From: Oceanicola sp. D3
GTDB taxonomy: Bacteria > Pseudomonadota > Alphaproteobacteria > Rhodobacterales > Rhodobacteraceae
DNA length: 64,000 nucleotides
Reading direction: 5' to 3'
Assembly: GCF_006351965.1 (NCBI RefSeq)
Contig: NZ_CP040932.1
Coordinates: 1,674,001-1,738,000, forward strand
Shown here one piece after another: positions 25,352 to 33,534 of this stretch (positions within the stretch are counted from its first letter, which is position 1; each line of letters opens with the position of its first letter). A model generated the notes under the pieces. That model ran no database searches and was not told where the DNA came from. It saw only the letters and a program-made list of their open reading frames with translations. The position numbers and the translations under genes were made by a program.

Positions 25352-26350
25352 TCAGTTCAACCGCCCCATGTGGCCCGCGACATCGGCCATGCGGGCGGAG
25401 AAGCCCCATTCGTTGTCGTACCAGGCCAGCACGCGCACGGTGCGGCCGACGACCTTGGTTTGGTCGGGGGCGAAGATGGAGCTTTGGGGCGTGTGGTTGA
25501 AGTCGATCGAGACCTTGGCCTCGGGGTCGTAGGCCATGACCATGCCCATGTGCCCGGCGCAGGCCTCGGCCACCACTTCGTTGACATCGGCCACCGTCAC
25601 GTCGCGGCCCGCCTCGAAGGTGAGATCGACGGCGGAGACGTTGGGAGTGGGCACGCGCATGGCGGTGCCGTCGAGCTTGCCGGCGAGTTCGGGCAGCACC
25701 TCGCCGAGCGCCTTGGCGGCGCCGGTGGAGGTGGGGATCATCGCCATCGCGGCGGCGCGGGCGCGGTAGAGATCCTTGTGGCGGCGGTCGAGCGTGGGCT
25801 GGTCGCCGGTGTAGCTGTGGATCGTCGTCATGATGCCGCGCTCGATGCCGATGGCATCGTTGAGCACCTTGGCCAGCGGGGCGAGACCGTTGGTGGTGCA
25901 GGAGCCGTTGGACACCATGCGTTCGGTCGGCTGGAGGGCGCGGTGGTTGACGCCATACACAACCGTGCGGTCGACGTTGGTGGCGGGGGCGGAGATGAGC
26001 ACTTTGCCTGCGCCACGCTCAAGGTGGATCGCGGACTTCACGCCGTCGTTGAACTTGCCGGTGCATTCCAGCACCACGTCACAGCCTTCCCAATCGAGGG
26101 TTTCCGGCTCGTAGCTGCTCATCACATCAATCGGGCCGCGCCCCAAGTCGATGGCGTTTTCCTTGACGCGGACTTCGCCGGGAAAGCGACCATGCACGGA
26201 GTCATAGCGCAGGAGGTGGGCGTGGGTTTCGATATCGCCGGGGGCGTTGATCTTGACGACCTGAACATCATTGCGCGCGCTTTCGGCGATATGGGCCAGT
26301 GTGCAGCGCCCGATGCGGCCAAATCCGTTGATCCCGATGGTGACTGTCAT
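25352..26350 (-). CDS. Type I glyceraldehyde-3-phosphate dehydrogenase (paralogue 2, divergent)
   Basis: A 332-residue GAPDH. Most motifs match paralogue 1: [61 protein letters not shown]. Two changes stand out. The loop that reads INDLGP in paralogue 1 is INAPGD here, removing the Asp that selects NAD, so NADP use is plausible. The active-site motif is SCTTNGLAP, keeping the catalytic Cys but replacing the second conserved Cys by Gly. Both suggest a specialised role, perhaps gluconeogenic or redox-tolerant. ATG at 26350; two LacI-type palindromes lie upstream at 26428-26460. Confidence 0.9.
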   Translation of the reverse strand: MTVTIGINGFGRIGRCTLAHIAESARNDVQVVKINAPGDIETHAHLLRYDSVHGRFPGEVRVKENAIDLGRGPIDVMSSYEPETLDWEGCDVVLECTGKFNDGVKSAIHLERGAGKVLISAPATNVDRTVVYGVNHRALQPTERMVSNGSCTTNGLAPLAKVLNDAIGIERGIMTTIHSYTGDQPTLDRRHKDLYRARAAAMAMIPTSTGAAKALGEVLPELAGKLDGTAMRVPTPNVSAVDLTFEAGRDVTVADVNEVVAEACAGHMGMVMAYDPEAKVSIDFNHTPQSSIFAPDQTKVVGRTVRVLAWYDNEWGFSARMADVAGHMGRLN

Positions 26351-26427
26351 CTTGCTACTCCTGCACTTGCCCCTTGGAGAGCGGGTAGCATAGGGATGCA
26401 TGGGGCGGAAAGTGCAGGAAATCAGCG

Positions 26428-26460
26428 TGTTAGCGTAAACATCGGCTGTTAGCGTTAGCA
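26428..26460. promoter_or_regulatory. Tandem LacI-type operator candidates upstream of gap paralogue 2
   Basis: TGTTAGCGTAAACA (26428-26441) and TGTTAGCGTTAGCA (26447-26460), each centred on CG, with centres 19 bases apart. Both share the TGTTARCG half-site with the single site at 22050. They lie between divergent gap paralogue 2 and the DUF808 gene and could serve either. Confidence 0.6.
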
Positions 26461-26547
26461 GTTTGCGCAAACGGAGCCATGGGCGGGGCGCGGCTTGCCT
26501 ATGCGGGCCGAATCCCTAGGTTGGGAGGGCGAACAAAGGGAACGGGT

Positions 26548-27501
26548 ATGAGCGGACTTCTGGCACTTCTGGATGACGTTGCGGCGATTGCAAAGCTGGC
26601 GGCGGCCTCGGTGGACGACATCGCCAGCCAGGCGGCGAAGGCGAGCGCCAAGGCGGCGGGCGCGGTGATCGACGATGCGGCGGTGACGCCGAAATATGTG
26701 CAGGGGTTTGAGCCGAAGCGGGAGTTGCCGATCGTATGGCGCATCGCGCGCGGCTCGATCTTCAACAAGCTGGTGATCCTGCTGCCCGCCGCGCTGCTGC
26801 TCTCGGCCTTTGCGCCCTGGCTCATTTATCCGCTGCTGATGCTGGGCGGGGCCTACTTGTGTTTCGAGGGGGCGGAGAAGATATGGCATCTGATCCACCC
26901 CAGCTCGCACCATGTGGACATACATATCGAGGGCGACAAGGCGCACTTGGAGGAGCAGAAGATTCAGGGCGCGATCAAGACGGATTTCATCCTTTCCGCC
27001 GAGATCATGACGATCATCCTGTCTAATCTGGATGCAGACGCGAACATCTGGTTTCAGGGCGCGGCGCTGGCGCTGGCCGGGGTGATGATTACCGCCGCCG
27101 TCTATGGCAGCGTGGCGATCATCGTGAAGGCGGACGACGTGGGGCTGCATATGGCCGACCGGGGCCGTCTGGGGCTGACCCGGGCGCTGGGGCGCTGGAT
27201 CGTGGTGGGGATGCCGTGGTTCCTCAAGTTCCTGATGATCGTGGGCACGGCGGCGATGCTTTGGGTTGGCGGGCAGATCATCATTCATTCGCTGGCGGTG
27301 ATGGGCTGGCATGGGCCGGAGCATTGGGTGCATGACCTTGCTGTGGCAGCGGCGGATCGGGTGCCGGAGAATTGGCATGCGGTTGCGGAATGGGTTGCCG
27401 GGGCCGGGCTGGCCGGGGTGCTGGGGCTGCTGCTCGGCTTCGTCCTGATCCCGCTGGTGCAGTTCGTGATTGCGCCGGTGTGGAAGGCGGTGCGCGGGTG
27501 A
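26548..27501 (+). CDS. DUF808 family membrane protein (YedI-like)
   Basis: A 317-residue integral membrane protein of the DUF808/YedI family. The conserved N terminus MSGLLALLDDVAAIAKLAAASVDDIASQAAKASAKAAGAVIDDAAVTPKYVQG is diagnostic; several membrane helices follow (about residues 75-105, 155-180, 215-250, 280-310), with the charged block EKIWHLIHPSS between. The function is unknown. ATG at 26548 with AAAGGGA upstream; the frame extends upstream to 26479 but the family starts at MSGLLAL. It is divergent from gap paralogue 2. A family B palindrome separates it from the DoxX gene that follows. Confidence 0.88.
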   Translation: MSGLLALLDDVAAIAKLAAASVDDIASQAAKASAKAAGAVIDDAAVTPKYVQGFEPKRELPIVWRIARGSIFNKLVILLPAALLLSAFAPWLIYPLLMLGGAYLCFEGAEKIWHLIHPSSHHVDIHIEGDKAHLEEQKIQGAIKTDFILSAEIMTIILSNLDADANIWFQGAALALAGVMITAAVYGSVAIIVKADDVGLHMADRGRLGLTRALGRWIVVGMPWFLKFLMIVGTAAMLWVGGQIIIHSLAVMGWHGPEHWVHDLAVAAADRVPENWHAVAEWVAGAGLAGVLGLLLGFVLIPLVQFVIAPVWKAVRG

Positions 27502-27529
27502 TGGGCGCGGCGCAGGTGGGCGCGGCGGA

Positions 27530-27552
27530 GGTGGGCAGATTGCCCACCCTAC
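27530..27552. repeat. Palindromic repeat family B, copy 2
   Basis: Identical to the unit at 20255 (GGTGGGCA / TGCCCACC hairpin, loop GAT, then CTAC). It lies between the stop of DUF808 (27501) and the start of the DoxX gene (27566), so it would be transcribed in a DUF808-DoxX message. Confidence 0.85.
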
Positions 27553-27565
27553 GGGGGGTCTTGTG

Positions 27566-27928
27566 ATGTGGCAGGCGGTGGCCTTGCTCGTGGCGCGGCT
27601 TCTGATCGCGGCGCTCTTCATTGGCGGGACGGTGCAGAAGTTTAACCCCAACCCGGTGATGGACCTGCTGGCCGGGAAGGGGATGCCGACATGGCTGGTT
27701 TGGCCTGCGCTGGCGTTCAATGCGGGTGCGGCGCTGTGTTTGGTGCTGGGCGTCTGGGTGACGCCGGTGGCGCTGGCGCTGGCGGCCTATTGCGCCTTTA
27801 CCAGCATGTTCCACTACATCCCGAGTGACCCGTGGCAGATGACCATTTTCGTGAAGAACTGGGCGATTGCCGGTGGGTGCCTCGCGCTGGCGGTGGCCGG
27901 GCCGGGGAAATTTGCGCTGGGCGGGTAG
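27566..27928 (+). CDS. DoxX family membrane protein
   Basis: A 120-residue protein with four membrane helices and the DoxX pattern: MWQAVALLVARLLIAALFIGGTVQKF, LAGKGMPTWLVWPALAFNAGAALCLVLG, TPVALALAAYCAFTSMFHYIP, and MTIFVKNWAIAGGCLALAVAGPGKF. DoxX proteins are quinone-reactive or redox-associated membrane proteins of varied role. ATG at 27566; a GTG directly before it is an alternative. A paired family A palindrome begins seven bases after the stop and may act as its 3' end. Confidence 0.83.
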   Translation: MWQAVALLVARLLIAALFIGGTVQKFNPNPVMDLLAGKGMPTWLVWPALAFNAGAALCLVLGVWVTPVALALAAYCAFTSMFHYIPSDPWQMTIFVKNWAIAGGCLALAVAGPGKFALGG

Positions 27929-27934
27929 GAGCCG

Positions 27935-27995
27935 TCCTCGGGCCTGACCCGAGGATCTCCCGCCAACGAGGTCCTCGGGTCAGGCCCGAGGATGA
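27935..27995. repeat. Paired palindromic repeat family A (complete element)
   Basis: Two hairpins in mirror orientation: CCTCGGG...CCCGAGG at 27936-27954 and again at 27973-27991, 18 bases apart. The inner seven-base spacers (here GCCTGAC/GTCAGGC type) are reverse complements, so the whole element is itself an inverted repeat. It follows the DoxX stop directly. Confidence 0.8.
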
Positions 27996-28108
27996 TGGAG
28001 CGAGCGCCGTGTAGCGCCGACCCGCGGGGTGGCGGATGCTACAGTGGTGTGGGGCACTTTATTGTGCCGTGTTAGCTCGACCTCCGCGGTCAGAGCTTCT
28101 CTTGCCGA

Positions 28109-28137
28109 AGCGCCGCCCCGGGGGGCGGGGCGGCGCT
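28109..28137 (-). terminator. Strong hairpin 3' of transketolase
   Basis: Perfect 11-bp inverted repeat AGCGCCGCCCC / GGGGCGGCGCT with a 7-base loop, 55 bases beyond the stop of the minus-strand tkt gene. No T run follows on the minus strand, so termination is probable but not certain. Confidence 0.5.
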
Positions 28138-28192
28138 GCACGGCGCCTTACGGCTTGATTCCGTGCAGAGCGCTTGTTTGGAACGTTGTGAC

Positions 28193-30208
28193 TTAGAGCA
28201 GGCTTTTGACCTTCTCGGCCACGCCCTGCGCGGTGATGCCGAACTTCTCGTAGAGCTCACCCGCGGGAGCGGAGGCGCCGAAGCTGTCCATTCCGACGAA
28301 ACTGGCTTTGGCATCGCGGCCGCGCTCACCGAGCAGCCACTGATCCCAGCCCTGACGGACGGCAGCCTCGACGGCCACGCGGACCGGGCCGCCGGGGAGC
28401 ACGCGCTTGCGGTACTTCTCGTCTTGCGCGGCGAAGAGCTCCATTGAGGGCATGGAGACCACGCGGGTGCCGATGCCTTCGCCTTCGAGCAGGGCCTTGG
28501 CTTCCATCGCGATGGCGACCTCGGAGCCGGTGGCGATGAGGATCGCCTGCCGCTTGCTCTCGGCGTCGGCCAGCACATAGGCGCCTTGCTCGGTGAGGTT
28601 TTTGGATTTGTGTTCGGTGCGCACGGTGGGCAGGCCCTGACGGGAGAGGGCGAGGATGGAGGGCTTGTCGGTCTGGCTCAGAGCGACCTCCCATGCCTCT
28701 GCGGTTTCCACCGCATCGGCAGGGCGAAACACCAGCGTGTTGGGCGTGGCGCGCAGCATGGCGAGGTGCTCGACCGGCTGGTGGGTTGGCCCGTCTTCGC
28801 CGAGGCCGATGCTGTCATGGGTCATCACGTAGACCGGCGCGACCTTCATCAGCGCGGAGAGGCGCATGGAGGGGCGTGCGTAGTCGGTGAAGCACATGAA
28901 GGTGCCGCTGTAGGGCTTTGCCCCGCCGTGCAGCGCCATGCCGTTCATCGCGGCGGCCATGCCGTGCTCGCGGATGCCGTAGTGGATGAAACGGCCCTTG
29001 CGGTTTTCGGCGGAGAACACGCCGAGATCGGCGGTTTTGGTGTTGTTGGAGCCGGTCAGGTCGGCCGAGCCGCCGATGGTTTCGACCATCACCGGGTTGA
29101 TCACCTCGAGCGCCATTTCGGAGGCCTTGCGGGTGGCGACCTTGGGCTGCTCGTCGGAGACCTGCTTTTTCAGGGCGCGGACCACGGAGGTGAGCTTTTT
29201 GGGTGCTTCGCCGCTTTGCTGGCGGTCCCACTCGGCGCGCTTGCGCTCGGAGAGGGCACCGAGGCGGACTTCCCAATCTTTGCGGTCCTGTTCGCCGCGT
29301 GCGCCGATGGCTTCCCATGCCGACTTGAGATCGTCGGGGATGGTGAAATCGGGGTGATCCCAGCCGTAGGCCTTTTTCGCCGCCGCTTTCTGGTCGGCAT
29401 CGGTCAGTGCGCCGTGGCCCTTGGAGGTGTCCTGCGCGGCGTGGCCGAGGGCGATGTGGGTTTTGCAGGCGATCATCGTCGGCTTGTCAGACGATTTGGC
29501 GGCGGTGAGCGCCGCGTCGATCGCCTCGGGGTCGTGGCCGTCACATTGCAGCACGTTCCAGCCGGAGGCTTCGAAGCGGGCGCATTGATCGGTGCTGTCG
29601 GAGAGCGAAACCTTGCCGTCGATGGTGATGTCGTTGTTGTCCCACATCACGATGAGGCGGGAGAGCTTGAGGTGGCCGGCGAGCGCGATGGCCTCCTGGC
29701 TCACGCCTTCCATCAGGCAGCCGTCCCCGGCGATGCAGTAGGTGTAGTGATCCACCATCTTGGAGCCCCAATGGGCGCGCTGGCTCTCTTCGGCGATGGC
29801 AAAGCCGACCGCGTTGGCGATGCCTTGGCCAAGCGGGCCGGTGGTGGTTTCAATCCCGTCCGCGAGGAAATTCTCGGGGTGGCCTGCGGTGCGGGCCCCG
29901 AGCTGGCGGAAATTCTTGATCTCGTCGAGGGTGATCTGCGCGTCGCCGGTGAGGTAGAGGAGCGAGTAGACCAGCATCGAGCCGTGGCCGGCGGAGAGGA
30001 TGAAGCGGTCACGGTCCGGCCAGTTGGGGGCGGAGGCGTCAAACTTCATGTGCTTTTCGAAGAGCACGGTGGCGACGTCGGCCATGCCCATCGGGGCGCC
30101 GGAGTGACCGGAATTGGCGGCGGCGACCGCGTCCAGCGTGAGCGTGCGGATGCAGGCGGCTTTCATCCAGTGGTCCGGATCTGCGGAGCGAAGCGCGTCG
30201 ATGTCCAC
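28193..30208 (-). CDS. tkt: Transketolase
   Basis: A 671-residue thiamine-diphosphate enzyme moving two-carbon units in the pentose phosphate and Calvin pathways. Seen in order: [56 protein letters not shown], the ThDP motif [55 protein letters not shown] with the catalytic Glu, and the C-terminal VSMPSMELF. It starts with GTG at 30208 ([11 protein letters not shown]) behind GAGGGGA; the frame runs on upstream antisense to the next gene but is not coding. Divergent from the zauP-like/zapA pair. Confidence 0.95.
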   Translation of the reverse strand: MDIDALRSADPDHWMKAACIRTLTLDAVAAANSGHSGAPMGMADVATVLFEKHMKFDASAPNWPDRDRFILSAGHGSMLVYSLLYLTGDAQITLDEIKNFRQLGARTAGHPENFLADGIETTTGPLGQGIANAVGFAIAEESQRAHWGSKMVDHYTYCIAGDGCLMEGVSQEAIALAGHLKLSRLIVMWDNNDITIDGKVSLSDSTDQCARFEASGWNVLQCDGHDPEAIDAALTAAKSSDKPTMIACKTHIALGHAAQDTSKGHGALTDADQKAAAKKAYGWDHPDFTIPDDLKSAWEAIGARGEQDRKDWEVRLGALSERKRAEWDRQQSGEAPKKLTSVVRALKKQVSDEQPKVATRKASEMALEVINPVMVETIGGSADLTGSNNTKTADLGVFSAENRKGRFIHYGIREHGMAAAMNGMALHGGAKPYSGTFMCFTDYARPSMRLSALMKVAPVYVMTHDSIGLGEDGPTHQPVEHLAMLRATPNTLVFRPADAVETAEAWEVALSQTDKPSILALSRQGLPTVRTEHKSKNLTEQGAYVLADAESKRQAILIATGSEVAIAMEAKALLEGEGIGTRVVSMPSMELFAAQDEKYRKRVLPGGPVRVAVEAAVRQGWDQWLLGERGRDAKASFVGMDSFGASAPAGELYEKFGITAQGVAEKVKSLL

Positions 30209-30439
30209 GAAAATTCCCCTCGGTTCGGCAAAGATGCGCTCTGATAGCAGGCTGGGGGCCGAGTTCAAGCCAGCATCAAGGCCGGGGGGTAAGTGCTTGG
30301 CGGGAAAGGGGGCGCAATCGGTGCTGCCTTTGGCTACACTCGCACCAGCGGGTGCGCGTGGCTCGATTCGGGCTGCGCTGCGGGCGCTGATGAGGTGAAC
30401 CACAAAAGAGCAGCAACGCAGGCTGCAGGGGACGTCAGA

Positions 30440-30802
30440 ATGAGTGAGATACCGACGCTGGAACAGCGTTTGACGGCGGCGATGGACAGGATCGGCGCGG
30501 CAGTGGCGGCTTACGATACCAAGGCCGGTGGGCCGAGCGAAGAAGACGAGGCTGCGCTGCGGGGCCTTGAAGCACAGGTGCTTCAGCTCAAACAGGCGCT
30601 GGAAGCGGAGCAGACTGCGAACACCCAGCTCAGGGAGCGGATTGACGCGATGAAGGCGCTGAAAGAGCGCCAGCAGCAGCGGATCGCCGAGTTGGAGGAG
30701 GCTGAGGCCGCGCTGAAGGCCAAGCAGGCCGAGGATCGTGAGGAGCTGGATGCGGTGATTGCCGCGCTCGAACCGCTGGTGGGGGAGGCTGCACATGGCT
30801 GA
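30440..30802 (+). CDS. Coiled-coil protein upstream of zapA (ZauP-like)
   Basis: A 120-residue, mainly coiled-coil protein: [28 protein letters not shown], then long heptad-rich helices from [41 protein letters not shown] to the end. In Caulobacter a coiled-coil protein called ZauP is encoded directly upstream of zapA and works with ZapA to focus the Z-ring; position, length and character match. The stop of this gene lies eight bases inside zapA, indicating coupled translation. The assignment rests mainly on synteny because coiled coils diverge quickly. Confidence 0.7.
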   Translation: MSEIPTLEQRLTAAMDRIGAAVAAYDTKAGGPSEEDEAALRGLEAQVLQLKQALEAEQTANTQLRERIDAMKALKERQQQRIAELEEAEAALKAKQAEDREELDAVIAALEPLVGEAAHG

Positions 30803-31187
30803 GGTTGAAATCAACGTTGGCGGGCGGACCTTTCAGGTGGCCTGTCAGGAGGGCGAGGAGCATTATCTCACCGGCGCGGCGGAGATGCTGGACCGGGAGG
30901 CGAGCGCGCTTGTCAGCCAGATCGGGCGGCTGCCAGAAGCGCGGATGCTGCTGATGGCCGGGCTGATGCTGGCCGACCGCACCGCAGCCTTTGAGGAAAA
31001 GGCGGCTGCGGCGGAAGCGAAGCTGGCGGAGCAGGAAAAGCTCATCGAGGAAATGAAGGCGATGCCGCGCCCCGAACCGGCCCGCGTGGAGGTGCCGGTG
31101 GTGCCGCGCGAGGTGGAAGAGTTCATGGCCGAGCTGGCCGCAAGGGCCGAGAGCCTTGCGGCGCAGGCCGAGGAAAAGGCGGGGTAG
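30795..31187 (+). CDS. zapA: Cell division protein ZapA
   Basis: A 130-residue ZapA-family protein that binds and bundles FtsZ filaments. The N-terminal globular part [59 protein letters not shown] matches the family; a coiled coil follows (about residues 75-95), with a Pro-rich break and a second helix. ATG at 30795 overlaps the upstream coiled-coil gene by eight bases. A family A palindrome pair follows the stop by 12 bases. I looked for a 6S-like RNA downstream, where alphaproteobacteria often carry one, and found none. Confidence 0.87.
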   Translation: MAEVEINVGGRTFQVACQEGEEHYLTGAAEMLDREASALVSQIGRLPEARMLLMAGLMLADRTAAFEEKAAAAEAKLAEQEKLIEEMKAMPRPEPARVEVPVVPREVEEFMAELAARAESLAAQAEEKAG

Positions 31188-31198
31188 GCGCTTGCGGT

Positions 31199-31261
31199 CA
31201 TCCTCGGGCTCGACCCCAGGGCCATGTAACGAGAGATCCTCGGGTCAGGCCCGAGGATGAC
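31199..31261. repeat. Paired palindromic repeat family A (one arm degraded)
   Basis: CCTCGGG...CCAGG (31202-31220, imperfect) and a perfect CCTCGGG...CCCGAGG (31238-31256), flanked by TCAT and ATGA, which are inverse to each other. Same mirror layout as 27935-27995. It starts 12 bases after the zapA stop. Confidence 0.8.
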
Positions 31262-31358
31262 GGCTCGTCATTGGTGCGTAGCGCACGCAGCGCTTCATAA
31301 ATCTTAAAGCAAATCCGGAATGCTTCTGGGCGGTTCGAGGAAACGCCTGGAGGCATTC

Positions 31359-31970
31359 ATGCCCACTGTCGATGAGATTGCACGCGAGATCGTGGCCCGC
31401 GAGGGCGGCTATGTGAACGACCCCGATGATCCGGGGGGCGCGACGAATTTTGGGGTGACCATCGGCACGCTGCGGCGACTTGGGGTGGACCTTGATGGCG
31501 ACGGGCGCACCACGGTGCGGGACGTCAAACGCCTCACCGCCGAGCAGGCGCGCGGGATCTTCATAGAGCATTACTTCAAGCGCCCCCGCATCGACGAATT
31601 GCCTGCGGTGCTGCATGCCAGCGTGTTCGACATGTATGTGAACGCAGGCGGCAATGCGGTGAAGATCCTGCAACGCCTGCTTGCCCGAATGGGCCAGCGC
31701 TGCGCGGTGGATGGGGCGATTGGGCCGCAGACCGTGGCTGCCGCCCGCGCTGCCTTTGAAGAGGCGCCGGGCCATTTGGCGGATGCCTACGGGATCGCCC
31801 GGCGCAACTACTACTACAGCCTTGCCGACCGCCGTCCCTCCAGCCGCAAATACGCGCGCCGCCGTGATGGCGGGAAGGGCGGGTGGATACGGCGGGCAGA
31901 GGAGTTCATTGCGCCGAAGTATCATCTGACGGAGGCCGAGCACCGTGCGCGGGTGGCCAAATGGGGCTGA
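31359..31970 (+). CDS. Holin-associated N-acetylmuramidase (GH108 endolysin)
   Basis: A 203-residue peptidoglycan hydrolase. The N-terminal glycoside hydrolase 108 motif REGGYVNDPDDPGGATNFGVT carries the catalytic Glu; the C-terminal peptidoglycan-binding region is VDGAIGPQTVAAARAAF and RRNYYYSLADRRPSSRKYARRRDGGKGGWIRRAEEFI. No signal peptide is present, so release needs a holin, and the next gene encodes one. ATG at 31359 behind TGGAGG. In Rhodobacter capsulatus a similar endolysin/holin pair, encoded apart from the structural genes, lyses cells to release gene transfer agent; that is the most likely role here. Confidence 0.85.
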   Translation: MPTVDEIAREIVAREGGYVNDPDDPGGATNFGVTIGTLRRLGVDLDGDGRTTVRDVKRLTAEQARGIFIEHYFKRPRIDELPAVLHASVFDMYVNAGGNAVKILQRLLARMGQRCAVDGAIGPQTVAAARAAFEEAPGHLADAYGIARRNYYYSLADRRPSSRKYARRRDGGKGGWIRRAEEFIAPKYHLTEAEHRARVAKWG

Positions 31971-32527
31971 TCAACGCGGTTCTTACGGCGCTCTTCGGCG
32001 GCGGGCGGAACGGGATTGCCGAGACGGTGGAGGTGTTTCGTGAGAATGCCGAAAACGCCTCGGCCCGCGCCTCCGCCTATCAGGGCGCGGCGCTGGAGCA
32101 GTTTGGCCGGGAGTTCATGATCGAGCGCCGGGGGTGGTTTGACCGTTTCATGGATGGGCTCAACCGTTTGCCGCGGCCCGCACTGGCGCTGGGCACCATC
32201 GGGCTTTTCGTCACCGCGCTGGTGGACCCGCTGTGGTTTTCGGCGCGGATGCAGGGGATTGCGCTGGTGCCGGAGCCGCTGTGGTGGCTGATGGGGGCCA
32301 TCGTGAGCTTTTACTTCGGGGCGCGCCATCAGGCGAAGGGGCAGGCCTTTCAGCGCTCGATCGCATCGACGGTGGCGTTGGCGCCGCAGGTGCAGGCCAA
32401 TGTGGCGGCCCTCAGGGCGCTGGAAGCGGGGGCCTCGGGCGCGGGCGGCGAAGCGGCAGGGGACGTCGCCGAGGAGACGGGTGACAACCCGGCGCTGGAG
32501 GCCTGGCGTGAGGGGCGCAAGCACTGA
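31961..32527 (+). CDS. Holin-like membrane protein (GTA/phage type)
   Basis: A 188-residue protein with an amphipathic N-terminal part (ENAENASARASAYQGAALEQFGREF) and membrane helices at about residues 67-87 and 98-120 (ALALGTIGLFVTALVDPLWF and PLWWLMGAIVSFYFGARHQAKGQ). The pattern matches three-helix holins found beside GH108 endolysins in Rhodobacterales. It overlaps the endolysin by 10 bases. It would form the pore that lets the endolysin reach the wall. The C-terminal 50 residues are soluble and rich in Ala/Gly/Glu. Confidence 0.8.
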   Translation: MGLINAVLTALFGGGRNGIAETVEVFRENAENASARASAYQGAALEQFGREFMIERRGWFDRFMDGLNRLPRPALALGTIGLFVTALVDPLWFSARMQGIALVPEPLWWLMGAIVSFYFGARHQAKGQAFQRSIASTVALAPQVQANVAALRALEAGASGAGGEAAGDVAEETGDNPALEAWREGRKH

Positions 32528-32736
32528 TGCCCACGAATGTCTGGATCAGCCTGCTCACGGAACATGGGCCATGGGTGCTGCTCGTCTTCTTCCTGCTCTT
32601 CAAGGACCACAAGAAAGACGAAACCACCCGCGCCGCCCTGCATCGCAACACCGAAATCATCATCGAGCTGACCACGCTGATCCGCGAGCGCCTGCCGGGG
32701 CAGGGCCACACGCGCGGCGGGGGGAGCGGCGAATGA
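32527..32736 (+). CDS. Small membrane/coiled-coil protein of the lysis cassette
   Basis: A 69-residue protein with one membrane helix (TEHGPWVLLVFFLLF) followed by a charged helical segment KDHKKDETTRAALHRNTEIIIELTTLIRERL and a Gly-rich tail. It overlaps the holin stop by one base (TGATG) and the next gene by four. Size and topology resemble spanin-like or holin-regulator proteins of phages, but no family is recognised, so its part in lysis is inferred from context only. Confidence 0.65.
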   Translation: MPTNVWISLLTEHGPWVLLVFFLLFKDHKKDETTRAALHRNTEIIIELTTLIRERLPGQGHTRGGGSGE

Positions 32737-32858
32737 ACTGGCTGCGCCGGGCCGTGGCGCGGCTTCTGCTGGGCCGACGGATGCAGCGGGAGACCGACCG
32801 AAACCGCGCCGCTGCCGACGCGCTCGATGCGACGCTGAAGGAGATGCTGGGAAGATGA
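32733..32858 (+). CDS. 41-residue basic peptide in the lysis cassette
   Basis: A short gene starting MNWLRRAVARLLLGRRMQR and ending LDATLKEMLGR. The N-terminal half is a basic amphipathic helix that could lie on or cross the membrane; the second half is a charged helix. It overlaps the previous and next genes by four bases each (ATGA junctions), which is strong evidence for genuine translation. No known relative. A pinholin or antiholin-like function is possible but speculative. Confidence 0.58.
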   Translation: MNWLRRAVARLLLGRRMQRETDRNRAAADALDATLKEMLGR

Positions 32859-33280
32859 TACGTGCATTGGGCCTTTTGGCCGCCATTCTGCTAGTTCTCG
32901 GGCTGCTGGCCCGCCCCTTTGGCCTTGTCACTGCGCAGGATCTGGCCCGCGCGGCGCTGGCCACGATGGCGGCCACGCTGGCGGGCACCTTCCTGTGGCT
33001 CTGGCGCGAGAAGGCGACGCCGCTGGCGCTGGCGATGACCTTCTCCTGGGCGGGGGCCTCGGCCTTGATGGGCTGGCGCGTGGCGCAGGATGTTTTGGGC
33101 CGTCCGGCGTGGATGGAGGAAAGCCCGATGCTGCTGGGGGTGCTCGGCGTTTACCTGACCGGCACGCTGCTGCATGTGGAAGCAATCCGCCGCGCCTTCG
33201 GGCTGGGGCAGGTTGCGCTCGTCTTTCTGCTGGGCGGCACGCTGGGCACGGTGGTGCTGGTGCTTTCGCTGCTGCGCTAG
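32855..33280 (+). CDS. Four-helix membrane protein at the end of the lysis cassette
   Basis: A 141-residue protein with four to five membrane helices: LGLLAAILLVLGLLA, ALATMAATLAGTFLWLW, ALAMTFSWAGASALMGW, MLLGVLGVYLTGTLLHV and VALVFLLGGTLGTVVLVLSLL. No family is recognised. ATG at 32855 overlaps the upstream stop by four bases. Its own stop overlaps the stop region of the convergent DUF6525 gene by four bases. It appears to be the last gene of a five-gene translationally coupled group starting with the endolysin. Confidence 0.68.
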   Translation: MIRALGLLAAILLVLGLLARPFGLVTAQDLARAALATMAATLAGTFLWLWREKATPLALAMTFSWAGASALMGWRVAQDVLGRPAWMEESPMLLGVLGVYLTGTLLHVEAIRRAFGLGQVALVFLLGGTLGTVVLVLSLLR

Positions 33281-33534
33281 GCGGAGAGCCTGTCGCGCGC
33301 GAGAAGGCGGCTTTCGATGTCATCGAGCCGCGCCAGTGCCGCTTCGGGGTTGCCGCCCGCCGCCGCCAGCGCCTTGCGGAACGCGCGGTGAACGGCGCGG
33401 GGGCACCACGGCAGAGCGGCGGAGGCAAGCCAGCGGCGCAACTCGACCGGCAGGCCATCATAGACCGACATCGGGCTGGCCCCGCGCCCTCTGCGGGTGC
33501 GGGGCAGGCTGCTTCTTGCGTTGCGCCGCCTCAT
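33277..33534 (-). CDS. DUF6525 family small protein
   Basis: An 85-residue basic protein: [17 protein letters not shown], then the conserved core [58 protein letters not shown]. The pattern YDxLPxxLRxWLAxAALPWxP is typical of DUF6525, a family confined largely to Rhodobacterales. The function is unknown. ATG at 33534 overlaps the CobW stop (ATGA), so it is co-translated with the GTPase gene. A later start at the internal Met of MSVYDGLP is also possible. Confidence 0.72.
   Translation of the reverse strand: MRRRNARSSLPRTRRGRGASPMSVYDGLPVELRRWLASAALPWCPRAVHRAFRKALAAAGGNPEAALARLDDIESRLLARDRLSA

Noticed and set aside
31188-31358. 6S RNA downstream of zapA
   Set aside because: The space is only 171 bases and is taken up by a paired family A palindrome; no long 6S-like stem with a central bubble is visible.
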